A stretch of 64,000 bases of DNA. It comes from Lonicera japonica. Lineage: Eukaryota; Streptophyta; Magnoliopsida; Dipsacales; Caprifoliaceae. Numbering within the stretch: position 1 is the first letter of the stretch; each line of letters begins with the position of its first letter. The stretch spans positions 30,807,736-30,871,735 of the forward strand of contig CM038469.1 of the NCBI GenBank assembly GCA_021464415.1. Reading direction: 5' to 3'. A model generated the notes under the pieces. It saw nothing but the letters and a program-made list of their open reading frames with translations, was not told where the DNA came from and searched no databases. Position numbers and translations under genes: made by a program. Of this stretch, positions 23,163-38,100 are shown piece after piece.

Positions 23163-26100
23163 ATGGCCTGCATCAATCCTCTCCAAAGAGTTGACGAAGA
23201 CGATGAGGTAAAATTTATCATTTCCCCCTTCTCTATTCAGTAATTCACTTTCTCTCTCTAAAACCCTTTTCTTTCTCTTCCAGGAATTTGACTGGGAAGC
23301 AGCTGTTCACGAGATTGATGTCGCTTGCGAGAACACTAATAAATCCTCGGCTTCTTCATTTCCAATTGATCGTTCTCACAAGAAATTGGGTACTTCTCGG
23401 CAATCTACACTCGATAAATTCATGGGGACTACGAGTGTGAGAACAGAGAATCAGAGTGGAAGAGATCGAAATTCGTATAAGGAAGAGGGGGATGAAGGTG
23501 CTAGCTGTGTTAAGATTGATCCCGTGGCGGCGAAAACATGGATATACCCAGGTTTTATATGCTATACAACTTCTATTTTGCTATGTTGAAAAGGGGATTT
23601 TGTTGGGTTTCAGACTTTCAGTAATTTGCTGAACATTAGGGGTGGCGATTTTATAAATGACACGAAAAAAAGACTCAAAAGGAAATGAAATTGACGTGAG
23701 AATTAGTGTGTGTCATTTTTCATGTCTAGAGGTTTTAAAACGTCATGTTTGTGTTCGGGTTCAAATTTTAGAACGAAATTTGACACGCAATTAAAGTTAT
23801 GTCTTGTTAACCATGTATTGTCGTGTCTAAATGAGAAAAGAAAAATCCGTTTTTTGCTCTTGTTAAGGTGTGCTATTATTAGGATGCAAAAATTGTACTC
23901 TTGTATGTCGGGTCATGTCTTGTCTATGCAGGTTGCGTTTGTTTGGGTCATTTGGGGTTGCAGGCAAAAAAACGACCTAAAAACACGAACTGCAACCCCT
24001 AGGTGAAGATGGGTCTTAGTTAACATGTTCATGCTTTTTTGTTTGTAGGTTTTGTGTTTATTGGTAATTTCATATACAAAGTTTGAGCTTTTACGAATTA
24101 GCAATTCCATTGGCATCCCATTATTCAAACTCTCTACCTGATTTATGAATGAGACTTGTATGCCAATTTATCAAATTAGAATTTCTAGAAAGCTCAAAAA
24201 CTTGAATAAAATAAACATTAAAAAGTTCTATTGCAGAAATTGGGCCCCGAACTCCCGGGGACAATGTCTTTTTGTTTTCGGATCCATAATTGATTTCCTA
24301 ATGCCCTATGTATGTTTACATGGAGTTAAATATGTACTGCTATACCTATTTAAAAAGTCACTGTACTTTCTTTCATGGCAGTGAATGTAATGGTGATTTG
24401 TAAGGTTAATAGAATAAGGAAATAGTTTCCTGTTAAGGGTTCTCATGAAAAAGGCTTATATTTGTTCTTTCCCTGCAGCAAATTATTCTCATCGAGACTA
24501 TCAATTCAATATTAGCCAAGCAGCTTTATTTTCAAATACATTGGTTGTATTGCCAACGGGACTTGGAAAAACTCTCATTGCTGCTGTGGTAATGTATAAC
24601 TATTTCAGATGGTTTCCGGAAGGTGAGATATAATTGATCCTTCCCATAGTATAGTTCTTTTAATCAATCCATCTGCCAATTTTAGTATGTTTTCATAAAC
24701 AACAGTATATTAACTCTAGGACCAACAGCGTAGTAACTTCAATTGGATCTTTATAGCATAGATTGGTAAGTTGGTTTTATACAAATAATCATCAGTACAG
24801 CGTTCAAAAAGGTCATGTTATTGAACCTTGATTTGGTGCTAACAAGCTGGACATCTAGTTTTCTATATAATATGGGACAATGGTCTTTGAATTTTGAATC
24901 CTAAAATTGTATAAGGGATAAAAACTTGTGTCGTTGAGATTGAAAGATGCTTTGTGAATGGTGGATGCGGGTTACAAACTAGTGGAGTGTATTGCACCTG
25001 TCCCCATTTGTCATTCATGCTCCTAAAGAAAGTTATTGCTGTAAAAGTTCAACAAGAAATCTGATTTGTGGGGATTGTACACTGAAATGAGTTCTTCTAT
25101 GCTATTTTTGCTGCGTGGTTTTTTACTTGATTACACTTCCAGTGGGACTCAACTTAGATCCAATTTACTTCTTACTAATTCGTTCTTTGGTGACACTTGA
25201 ACCTTAGGATCTGTTGATAAATCTTGATATTCTTCGTTTGGTTGACCTTATAGTTTTGCATGAAATCAAGGTGCTGCTATTCATTTTTAGCATTGTAGGA
25301 GAGGAACTACAGGTCATCTAGTCCTATTTAAAACTTATTATAGTGTTTTCTTCTGTTATCATGCCATTGAAGTCAAATTTTATTTCGTTGGAACGAACAA
25401 TGGTGTTGTTATTGCACATCTACTCTGCGCTGTAGGGTTTTGAAGTAAGCATGTAAACAAAAGAAAGCTTCTACATATCTAGAAAATTCTACATCAGGGA
25501 CAATCATTTTGATATGAAATTTAAGAATTTGCTTACATATAAGTGCGCTGGAATGCCTGCTTCTGCCTGATATGGAGCACTGCATGTATGCACTTTGTTG
25601 AATATTTTAATTTTCATTGCGCGTTCCCCATGAATCATTGCCCTGGTAATTGAAGTCAGATCTACAATTGAAGTTCTAGTGATTGACGATAGAGTTAAAA
25701 CTTAAAATTGAAATTTTACAATGTACTAGTAGACCACTCTTGATCTAGATATCTGCAAATCATCTTTAAGTGTTATCCAGTTTTATTGTAAATTCAATTT
25801 AAACTAAAGACACTAGGATCATGATAAATTAAATTGATCTAATGTTTTACTACTGAAGTAGATGCTTAACGTTTATTCATGTTGAGAAGATCTGTATTAC
25901 AAAGGCCGATGGTCCCTTACAATGTTGAAGGTGGTGCTTATTGTATTTTTTCAATAAGAATGTGTGATTAGTTTTTAATTTTGAGTGATTGATTCCACAT
26001 TGAAGTCAATTTTTGTTGTTTCCTTGGCAGGAAAAATCGTTTTTGCTGCTCCTTCTCGACCTCTTGTTACACAGCAAATAAAAGCTTGCCATGAGATTGT

Positions 26101-29100
26101 GGGAATACCACAAGTAGGAAACTATCTCATTCTTCCATAAGTTTGTTACATTATCACATTCATTCTCATATTTTGAGAAGATTTGTAATAAACTGATTGC
26201 AGGAATGGACAATTGAAATGACAGGTCAAATTAGCCCCTTGAGAAGGGCCGACCTTTGGAAAGCTAAACGGGTTTTCTTTCTTACCCCTCAAGTGCTGGA
26301 GAAAGATATTCAATCTGGTGAATCTCTCTCTTACACCCATAGAGAACAATCTTACCACTGGTTCTTTACAATAGCCATGGATGGCAATACATGAAGGAAA
26401 TGAAGATTTGAATATCTCTCTCTCTCTCTCTATATATTTATATCTATATGTACGTGAATTGTTGATTAATCCTGCAATGGTATGCAATCCGCTATATATA
26501 GGTGTATGAGGAACATTGCGTGTGATTCTTTCTCGGCTTTGCTGTTTTGCTGTTTCAATGATGTTTACCTTTATTTTGTGGACATGTAGTCTGCCATTTG
26601 TGTACTTGCCCTCTCTCTAATAAATTGTTTCCTTTTATCCAAAAAAGTTATTTTCATCTATTAGCTAATATCAGTGACTTGCACATATCATGGGGTCCCA
26701 TCATGATATGTTTTCACTACCACATGATGATATGTAATTACATCCCTAGACCATTTCTGCTGTTTCTTTATTCTGAGTCCTTGTTTGGTGAACTTACCTC
26801 CTGTATGTTCATTAAACAAGCCTGGGTTTATTTAATTTTTCTTATTCCTTCGTGGAATCATTATTAAGCCTGGGGAGCAGGCTTTTGTAGCTCCCTACAC
26901 CATTTTTCCTGTTTGATGGTATAACACTCTCTGGGCTTCCCGGGATAGAGTTTCCTATATATATACAAAGGTCATCTGCAGCTGTGAATTAGGCTGAAAT
27001 TATTTTTTTTTTGATAAGAAACGAACTTATATTGATAGAAAAATCAAATACAAGCAAAGGAGAACTGGAAGAGGAAGAGAATTCCACTACCCAGCAAACC
27101 GAAAACAAAAAAAGATACAAAAAAGAATCGCTCGGCACTAAAGAAAGCTGCCTCAAACCAAGAACTAAAAACTGAATAATTATACAACCTAGAACAAACT
27201 ACTATCATCATCAGGTTGAGAGCTTAGTCAAAAAACTCTCAAATAATCTTAGATCATTGCAGCTGTCCAGTCTCTCTGAATCTCTGAAATAGACGTAAAC
27301 CCAAACTTGTTTGAAGTGTAAGCCCACAAAGAAGCTAACGCTTAAATCTATCCCAAATATTCTCGATATCTTCCACCTTATTCTCGAAAATACGACTATT
27401 CCTTTCCTTCCATAAACACCAAAGCAGAGCCTTACAACAGCATCTCCATAACGTAAATGATCTTGCTTTGTTTCCCCTGAATGTCCATTTGATTGATAAG
27501 AGTTCGCACCATGATCTTGGAAAAGCTGCTTGCAACCCAAATTCCTTACTAATATTGCCCCAAACTGATCTAGCAAATGAACAATGAATTGTTAGATGAT
27601 CAATACTCTCATAGTCCCTCTTACACAAAATGCAACACGCAGGAGAAATCGTCAAATATGGTCTTTTGATTTGTAACAAATCTGCTGTATTAACTCTCCT
27701 CAACGATGCAAGCCAAGAAAGGACTTTAACTTTGGTTGGAATTCCTGATTTCCATACCATTTTGAAAGGAGTGAATTTAGAGCATGCATTAGGAATTGTT
27801 AGACTTTCAAAAAAAGACTTTGTTGTGAAAACTCCCGATTTCTCTCGCACCCACATTCTGCTATCGTCTCCATGCCTAGAAATATCCAAATTATGGATCA
27901 CTTCCATTAAAGCCATGTACTCTCCTTCCTCCTCCTCTGTCACATTCCTTCTCATAACAATGTCCCACGAAAAACTTGAATCTGAGACCCAATTTGTATA
28001 ATCTGCCACCTTTGCTTTCGAATCTCTAGTAATCTGAAACAAAGCTGGAAACCGGGCTTGCATTGTCTCATTACCTAGCCATAAATCTGACCAAAAGCTG
28101 ACCTTAGAACCGCTCCCCACCTTATACCTTATATTCTTCCTGAAATTTTCGAAACCTTGTGCAATTGCTTTCCACGGGTTCCGATACGTACCCCTTCTTA
28201 TCTTCGTCGAATCCCAACCGTTGTCATTTAACCCATACTTGCTCTTTATTATCTTGTGCCACAGGGATTCTGTTTCCAACGCAAATCTCCATAGCCACTT
28301 CCCCAATAATGCCTCATTTCTTTTCACCAAATTACCAATGCCCAAGCCTCCCATTTCCTTGCTTTTTGAAACAATCTTCCAAGCCACCAAGTGTTCTCCT
28401 TTTCCTTTATCCATCGATTCCCACAAAAAGTTTCTCATCAACTTCTCTATATTCTTAGCTACGGTCGGCGGAATCTTGAAAATAGACAAAAAATAAATTG
28501 GAATACTATTTAGTACTGAATGAATAAGAGTTAACTTGCCTCCTCTCGAAATACACCCCTTATACCACCCTTTCAGCCTCTTCCCAATATTTTCGACAAC
28601 CGTATTCCAAAAACTAGCTTTCATCGGATTATCGCCTAACGGAAGCCCTAAATAGGACATAGGCCAGCAACCCATACTACACCCAACTCTCCCTGCCAAC
28701 ACCCGCATATCCTCTTCCTCCACATTGATACCTACAATTTCCGTCTTTGATCTATTAATCTTCAATCCCGAAGCATACCCAAAAATGTCTAATATACCCA
28801 TTAGATTTTCAATCTTTTCTTCATTTTTTGAAAGGAAAAATATGGTATCGTCAGCAAATTGCAAGTGCGACAGACTTACATTATCCATCCCGATTGAGAA
28901 ACCTTCAATTAATCCTCTTACCTTGGCCCTTTCCACCAAGATATTTAAAACATCCGATACTATTACAAAAATGAAAGGAGAGAGAGGATCTCCCTGTCTC
29001 AGCCCTCTTGACGCTTTAAAATTACCTCTCGGTTTCCCGTTCATCATAATCGAAAAATTGATCGAGGATAGACAGCCTTTAATCCACTTTCGCCATCTTT

Positions 29101-32100
29101 CCCCAAAGCCCTTCTTCTCAAGAACATGGTCAACGAAATCCCATTCGATGTGATCGTAGGCCTTCTCGAAATCAATTTTCAACACAACACCTTGTTTCTT
29201 TCTTTCTCTATATTCTTCCACACATTCGTTTGCTATAAGTGCTAAGTCAAGAATTTGTCTTCCCTTCACAAATGCACCTTGAGACATACCAATCGTTTCA
29301 TCCAATATCTCCCTCAACCTCAATGACAAAACCTTTGCAAGTACTTTGTAAAGACTAGTCGTAAGACTTATTGGTCGGAAGTCCTTCAATTTGAGAGACG
29401 CTATCTTCTTTGGAATAAGGCAAATGTATGTAGAATTAGTGCAAGCATTGACTACACCCTTCTCATAGAATTCTCTCAAAACCTTCATTACATCTTTCAA
29501 AACATCCCATCCTTTCTTAAAAACTTCCAGCGTGTAGCCATCGGGGCCCGGCGTTTTATTGCCTTCACATGAGTCAATGGCCGCTTTCACTTCATCAACT
29601 TCAAATGGCCTCTCAAGCCATTGCTTACTTTCGGTACAAATAGGACTCCATTCTAAGCCTTCAAACCTCACATTAGCTTTCTCTTCTCTAGCGTACAAAT
29701 TTTTAAAGAAGCTTATCAACTCTGTTTCGATCTCAGATTCCTCATTCACTATCGACCCATCCTCCCGTTCTAACTTGCTTATGAACTTATGAACTTTTCT
29801 TTGATTTACTATTCGATGGAATAAATTTGAATTGGCATCCCACTCTGTAACTCCTTTAATTTTTGCTTTTTGATTCCATGAAACTTCTTCTTTCAACAAT
29901 ATCTCATTGAAATCTGATACCAACTTCAATCTTTCAGCTTTCGTATCCTCTCCAATTATCCCTCTAGCTTCTTCCTCATCAATTTCCTTAATGCGTCGAG
30001 CAAGAATCCAAAATGTCAATCAAATTTTTAAGCTTTCTTTCATCTTTTGAAAGGAAGAAAATGGTATCATCGGCGAACTGTAGGTGTGAAAGTTTAACTC
30101 TATCCCTACCTATCTCGAAACCCTCAATAATACCCACTTCCCTTGCTTTCACCACTAACCTATTAAGAACGTCTGCTACTAAGACAAAAATAAAAGGTGA
30201 AAGCGGATCACCTTGCCTAATGCCCCTCGATGCGTTGAAAATACCCCTCGGTTTACCATTAACCATAACCGAAAAATTAGCAGTTCGAAGAAAATGAGAT
30301 TAAGGCTGCAATTGATGCCTGTGAGGGAGACAAAGCACCGGGCCCAGATGGTTTCACCATTGAGGTTTTCAAAAAGGGGTGGGAGATTATTAAGGAAGAT
30401 ATTCTTGGGGTCTTTAATGAATTTTTTGAAAATGGAATAGTGAATGTGTGCACCAACTCCACATATATTTGTCTAATCCCAAAGAAGCTATCTTCTCTCA
30501 AACTTAAAGACTATAGACCGATTAGCCTTGTCACAAGTTTATACAAAATCCTGGCTAAAGTCTTGGCATTGAGATTGAGAGAGGTAATAGGTGATACGGT
30601 AGGATTATCACAAGGGGCATTTGTTAAAGGACGTCAAATCCTTGATCTTGTATTGATTGCTAATGAAAGTGTAGAGGAGTACCGGGTCAAGAAGAAAGAA
30701 GGTGTGGTCTTTAAAATAGATTTTGAAAAAGCATACGATCACGTGGAATGGGATTTCATAGATCATGTGCTTGAAAATAAGGGCTTTGGGTTTAGATGGA
30801 GGAAATGGATTAAGGGCTGCCTTTCCTCTGCTAATTTTTCGGTTATGGTTAATGGTAAACCGAGGGGTATTTTCAACGCATCGAGGGGCATTAGGCAAGG
30901 TGATCCGCTTTCACCTTTTATTTTTGTCTTAGTAGCAGACGTTCTTAATAGGTTAGTGGTGAAAGCAAGGGAAGTGGGTATTATTGAGGGTTTCGAGATA
31001 GGTAGGGATAGAGTTAAACTTTCACACCTACAGTTCGCCGATGATACCATTTTCTTCCTTTCAAAAGATGAAAGAAAGCTTAAAAATTTGATTGACATTT
31101 TGGACATATTTGGGCTAGTTTCGGGGCTTAACATCAATTTATCCAAAAGTGTGTTAGCAGGTATCAATGTGAAGGAAGTAGATATGATGTCGTTGGCGAG
31201 AACAGCGGGTTGTGAATTGGGGTCGTGGCCAATGTCCTATCTTGGGATGCCTCTTGGAGACAACCCTTGTCGAGTCGAGTTTTGGGGTCCGGTAGTTGAA
31301 AAAATTTCAAATAGATTACAGGGTTGGTTAAAAGGATGTCTTTCGAGGGGAGGTAGGTTAACTTTGATTCAGTCGGTCCTTGAAAGCATTCCAATTTATT
31401 ACCTCTCTCTTTTCAAAATGCCAATTACGGTGTGTAATACTATTGAAAAACTAATGAGGAATTTTTTTTGGGAAGGATTCGGGGAGGGAACTTGTGATCA
31501 TTTATTGAATTGGGATTTGGTGTCTAAAAGTAAGGATAAAGGGGGATTGGGCATCGGTAACATTGCTAAGAAAAATGAAGCTTTATTAGGGAAATGGCTT
31601 TGGAGATTTCCCATTGAACAAAATTCATTGTGGTGCTCAATAATTAAAAGTAAGTATGGACTCCATGAAAATGGGTGGGATGCAAACATGGTTACTAATG
31701 GCACTCATAGGAATCCTTGGAAAGCCATTTCTAGTGGCATGGTTAAATTTAAATCATTTATTCAACTTAAAGTGGGTATGGGTAATTCCATTAGGTTTTG
31801 GGAAGATATATGGGTTGGGGATTCTACTCTTGCTTCTCTTTTTCCCCGGTTATATAGAATTTCTCGAAACACAAATAGTGTCATAGCATCAATCATTCGT
31901 TGGAATTCTATTGATTCTTTCTCATGGGACTTAGAATTTCGCAGAAATTTAAATGATAGGGAAATTGGGGACTTTTTGGAATTGTTAGATTTGGTTTCTA
32001 ATTCTCAAGTTTCTAGATTCGAAAGAGATTATAGATTGTGGATGGGGGAAAAGTCGGGTATATTCTCTTGCAAATCGTTCTTTCACTTGCTCACCAATTC

Positions 32101-35100
32101 GCCATTGGATCCTATCTTTGTGCCCCATAATTTTATTTGGAAAGTTGGTATTCCTCCGAAGGTGAAAGTTTTTGCTTGGCTGGCCTCTTGGAAAAGAGTT
32201 AATACTTGTGACTTACTCCAAAAAAAGAGGCCAAATCTGGTCATTTCTCCTTCTTGGTGTACTCTTTGCAAAAAGGGAGGTGAGAGTATCGATCATGTGT
32301 TAGTTCACTGCAGTTTCTCCAGTTATATGTGGAGTAAGGCGAGGGAGGAATTCGGAGTTATTGGAGCCTTGCCTGGATCATGGCATGATTTATTAGGCTT
32401 GGATTGGCAGTTTAGTGGAAATAAGAAGAAATCAAAATTGTTATGGAGATGTTGTTGCTTAGCATTAGCTTGGGGAATTTGGCATGAAAGAAACGCTAGA
32501 ATATTTGAAGATAAATATTGCGAAGCCGGTGAAGTATGGTTTAATATCAAGCAGTTAGCATCATTTTGGGCCATCTGTTCGAAACTGTTCGGATCTTTAT
32601 CGGTCTCAGATTTATGTGGGAATTGGAACGCAGCTATCCTGTAGTAGCCTTGTTTATGGCTTCATCTTTTCACTGTTGTTTGGTTTTTTGTAACGTTTGG
32701 ATTTTTGTAGCCTTTTCATATTTCTTGAGGGGCTTTGGTGGACTACTGGTTCACTAAAGATGTAATCTATGTTGTATTGCTTTATTTATTTTTTAATAAA
32801 AGCGTTTTGTTTCTGATCAAAAAAAAAAAAGTAGCGCCTTCTTTATTCTAACGTCTCCAAAAGACTCAGAGTTCCATTGCTTTATTTTGAATTTTACCCT
32901 CTTCAACTTCTCCATAAATTTATAACCCTCCCACCCACTTCCGGAATTATCAAGCCACCACTCCTTGAATTTCACTAAAAAATCACGATCGCTCAACCAC
33001 ATATTCTCGAACCGGAACGGAGTAGGACCCCATTTAAACGGACTCGAATCAAGGATCAAAGGAAAGTGATCAGATGTTAATCGAACCGCTACCTCTTGTC
33101 TTGCAATTGCCATCTCATCCCATCCAGCCGAAAACATGAATCTATCAATCCTAGAGTGAATTGTACCATTTGTCCAAGTAAAAGCTGAATTACTAATACC
33201 CGGGTCAATCAAATCCGAATTCCTGATAAATTCATCAAAACATCTCATGCTTCTAGTCCACCTCCCCTCCACCCCACCTTTTTTCTCAGATGGATATCTA
33301 ATAGTATTGAAATCTCCACCAAGACACCATTTACTACCACACAGCCCAAATAAGCTAGCTAATTCCTCCCAAAAAGCACTCATTTCTCTGTATCTACACG
33401 GGCCGTAAATGCCGGTAAACCACCAACTTTCACCCTGCTTTGGTTTAAGCTTAACAGAAAGAGTATAACTTCCTTCTATAGATTCTTCACACACCACCAC
33501 TCTCACATCCCAAATTATAATTACTCCACCAGATCTGCCTTCCGAAGGAATACAAGCCCAATCTTTGAATCTGACACCCCACACCTGCATGGTGTTATTA
33601 GTTTGAATATTTGGTATGATGTCAGACCACTATCATGCTTCAAATGAGCTACTTAAATTCAGCATTCGTGCCAATGTCACACCAACTTATTTCAGTGCCG
33701 TATTAGTTACTCCTTTTATTTCTTTCATGGTACTTCAATTGAAATGATTAGTAATTTGCTTCTTATTTGCACTTGCCCTCAAAATAATATGTTTACTCAA
33801 AATGTAAATAGTTCATTTCTCTAAAAGTTTTATGTCTTGCTGGTTTTTGCTTATGAAGTAAGATAATGTAGGTACGTGCGCGGTGAAACAACTGGTATGT
33901 TTGGTGATCGACGAGGCTCACCGAGCATCGGGCAATTATGCCTACTGTGTTGCAGTTCGCGAGGTTTTCCACTTCATTTCTTTCTACAAATCTCTTTTTT
34001 CGTTATTATATTGGCATTAAGCCATGGTCAAATTTCAGTAATGGCTTGTTTTGTACCAGCTTGAATGTTCTTACTTAATGATTCCTTTCTCGGATAAACA
34101 TGAAGTTTAATTGGATAGAGAAAATGGGTTGTAAATGCTTCCTCCACAATTTGTTTTAGTATAAGGACACTTTTCAATGTTTATCCATGAAAAGGACACA
34201 CCCCTTTTTTGAATTACACAGTTACAAAATTTTGTATTTCCATATTTTCATGGGTGGTCACTAGGCCTCACCAACCACCGGCCACTGCTGCCTCGGTCCG
34301 CTCACTATCGGAGCTCTGGCAATCACCGTTGGAGCTTCAATAGTCGGCGGCCGGCGGTAGTGGGTCACGGCGGAGAAAATGGATGAAGGGTTTTTTAGTC
34401 AAAGAAAAAGGAGTGTCCTTATTTTGAAATGGAAAAGTAAGGTGTCTTCCTTCAGATCATATAATTGTGGAAGGAACCACCATTTAAACTATGTCTCAAT
34501 TGGATACTTGCTTCAACAATTTTCGATAAGGGTTCATCTGTCCACGTTCTTACAGAACTACTTACTACTTACTACTCATTTTCACGTTTATTTACTTATT
34601 TTATTTTATTTAACTTTTCGATTATGCCCCTAAAATAACACCATAATACTGCATGTTTTTATGTAGTCACGTTATCATCGTGTGCCTCCGTATTGTTTAA
34701 CACTGTTATTTTGAATACATTCTAGTGACTAACAAATTTGATGATTTGAATTGTTAGTTGATGGCTGTTCCTGTGCAGCTGAGAATATTAGCTCTGAGTG
34801 CAACACCGGGATGTAAGTTACTCATAATCTTTTATGGTTTTCACAAAATTCCGTAGATCTGTTGACATTTTAGATCCTAATGTTGAATGTGAGTATTCAG
34901 CTAAGCAGCAGGAAATCCAGCAAATTATTGATACCTTACAAATATCTATGCTTGAGTATCGAAATGAAAGCGACGATGATGTGAAGCAATATGTGCAAAA
35001 AAAAACAATTGATTTGTTTACGGTTCGTATTAGTTTGAATCTGTTGAGTGTAATATATAGTTTAGTACTTTAGTATTTAAACGTTTCTTATTTGCATTTT

Positions 35101-38100
35101 AAATTCTTGTCGGAATGCTAGGTTCCTATGGATCCAGATGCTGTTGTGATAAATAATTTGCTCTTTGAAGTGATACGTCCATTTGCGACTAGGCTTTGTG
35201 CATATGGAGTGCTTCCAAGAAGGGATTTCCAAACGGTATTGTTATTCTTTTCCAGATTCCTTTTTATTCTTGGGAATATGAAATACTTAATTGTTAAAGT
35301 TTTATCCAGTTCCCTTTCTTCTTCTCAACATGACTGCTGATTTTTATTTGCTATTATGTTCGAGTTGATCTATCAAGTTCTTGAAAAAAATGTATAAGTA
35401 TTTCTTTTATGTACATGGTTTGCTTTCTTGTTCAGTATAAGTGGAAGTCTTAAAAGTTAATGCAGGTGCAGTGAAATATACTTATATACATTATAAATAG
35501 CACTGACATGAAAATGTTTTTGTAATTGGATACAACTTTAGGAGTGTCTACTTGCAGTGCTGGTGCAACCTGTGATTAGGAATTTTGTTTGGGTGGGAAT
35601 TTCCCTTTTTGTTTCCACTTTGCCCTCTATTCTTGATGTGAAATTAGACTTACCCCTTGTTTCATAATCATTAGACTTTGCCCCCTGCATGCAGGAGAAT
35701 CTCAAAGAGTACATCAAAATGGGGGCAATGTCTAATTTTTATAACATAATCATTTGACTTAACCCCTTGCTTTTTATGTAAAAGCTTTGAGATTCCCCCA
35801 GGGGACAATGTCTAAAAATTATAAAAACAGGTGATAAGTCTAATTTTGCATATAAAATGTGGGGTGAAGTGAAAAAAGCCCTTAAACTTTTGTCCCCACA
35901 TATCACTATTTGGTGACTTTAGTTGTTAACCTCTTCAGTTAGCTGGCCCATCGGTGATGCTGCTTATATTTCTGCTGGTTTCTAACAATTGGAATGTTTC
36001 TTCATGTTGTATGTCCAATTGTCTTATCTTCAAAACTTCTCTTGATAGTTGAGCCCATTTGAGTTGATTAATTCAAGGGACAGTTTTCGTCAAGCACCGC
36101 CACAAGACCTGGCTCAGATGAAGTTTGGAGAAGTAGAAGGACATTTTACAGTTCTAGTGACTCTTTGTCATATCAGAAAATTACTTTCAAGCCATGGAAT
36201 TAGGCCAGCATTTGACATGCTCGAAGACAAGTTGCAAGAGAAGGGGTATGCCCTCGATCACTTTGACAATAAAGATAAAGGAACAATTTATCATTCTTGA
36301 TCCCCAAGGACCCCAACTATACACTCCAGGAAATGAACTTCACTAGTTTTAATTTGACTATCATTCAGCTAAACGTATTACTCCCTCTGTCTCAAATTGA
36401 TTCTCCCATTTACTTTATGGGATATAATCGACGTATCAAATCTGACAATAGAAAAGAAGTTGTATTCTTGACCATTGGTTAGGTTGAAATTAGAGCTTCT
36501 TACCAAAGTCAAAGTGTGTCTATCAGTTAGAGATGGAGGGAGTAATTTAGAACATGATCTACTTTCTTAGCACTGTTTCTGCTATGAGGTTGAGTCACAT
36601 TATTATATAGTGGCAAAAATTCTGCTATCCAACTTTTGACATGCCTGCCCAAAAAAAAAAGAAAAAAACTTTTGACATGCAATTGAATTTTGTTATATAC
36701 ATTAAGACTGTGAGGATGGTTGTAAGTATCAGAGAAGCTTTATAATCCCCTACCCCTTGTACAAAAGATGAGAAATTTCCTTTCACAACTTCTGAATATT
36801 TTGCGGGTTAGGGGTATGCAATGATAAGGTTCACATATTTCCCTCTTTTATCCTTAAGAAGTTCCAATTCTTCCTTTGAACTATTGTGCCTATGTAGTGT
36901 AGAGATTCTTCCTAGATATGCTTATTGAGTTATTAACACCCTAATATTAGCTCACTAATTGCAGGCCGTTCTTGCGATTTATGAGCAAAAACGAAGTTTT
37001 CTTTAAAGTGAAGGTTCTGATGCAGCAAAGCTTGTCTAGTGGTGTTCCTGGTTCCAAATTATCAAAAATGCTAGAAGTGTTGCTTGATCATTTCAGTATG
37101 TTACATCACATCTTTGTTCATTTGGTGCTTCTTCTAATTTGCATGGCACTATTACCTCTCTCCTGGTATTTTCCTAAAATTACATAGCACAGTTGAAAAT
37201 TTTTGGACAAAATTCCTGGACAAATATAATATATCTATGTAATAAGAAATTTTATTGATAATGAAGGGATGCAATAAACAGGTGGACTTAGCCATCTCCT
37301 CCAAAAAGAAAAACCAAAATCAATCAACACAAATTTTGCTAATAGCATCCTTCATGTTTCAAATGATACAAGATAGCTGAATATCCCAACAATGTTTGAT
37401 TTAGAGCTCCATGAAGATGCTATGATTTGCTGTGTTTGTTTCAAATCTCTAGTTACTTTCCAACCAAATCTTCATATCTAAAATAACATTGTTCAAAAGC
37501 CCTTTCTGCTTCTTTCAGCACCTATACTCCACCATTTCCATGTTCATTTGCAGCCCACATTTAGGTGGTACTCCATTTATTTTATTTAACACCTTATCTA
37601 AACAGTGAAGCACGTGTTTTCATTTGACACACAACCCATATTCACTTTTCATTCTTCTTCCCTTTTTCCACTCTCACAGAAACCTTGATTTATAAGGAGT
37701 TTTATGTATCTACGTAAAATTGACATGCTTATTAGTTCTTACATTCTCTCCAGACCAACTTCATTAAATTTCACTTAATCCAAATACTGCCTTATTGTCT
37801 TAGTTGGTCAATGTTAATCTTTTGAATCAATTTTGTGATTATAAGTGCTTCCTCTTTTGAAGCAGATGCTGAATGAGATGGATCTGAACTGAACCACTTG
37901 TAATGACTATATGAAACCAGTGTTTTAAAAGGCGTGAGGCAGGTTTGATGCGTTTTGCCAGGGCGAGGTGAGGCGTAAGCCTCATTTTTTTTTTAAAAAA
38001 AAAAATCCTAAAAATCATAGAACTATCATAATATTGATAATCATTACTAAAAGTGCAAATAACTTCACAAAAATAATAACAATCTCAAATCATCACACCA

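Larger units (their letters stand above)
27004..33590 (-). mobile_element. L1-type LINE (element 1), antisense in FANCM intron 5, split by another LINE
   Basis: Reads on the minus strand from 33590 (5'-truncated in the endonuclease domain) to a poly(T) at 27003-27012, i.e. a 3' poly(A). The piece 32831-33590 encodes endonuclease and 27004-30006 encodes reverse transcriptase. They are separated by the sense LINE at 30007-32830. The broken ends (GTCGAGCAAG on one side, GTAGCGCC on the other) fit a formerly continuous reading frame. Clear target duplications were not found. Confidence 0.9.

Noticed and set aside
27335..32644. The long reverse-transcriptase frames as host genes
   Set aside because: They have plant L1-type LINE domains, poly(A) tails and lie nested in a FANCM intron.
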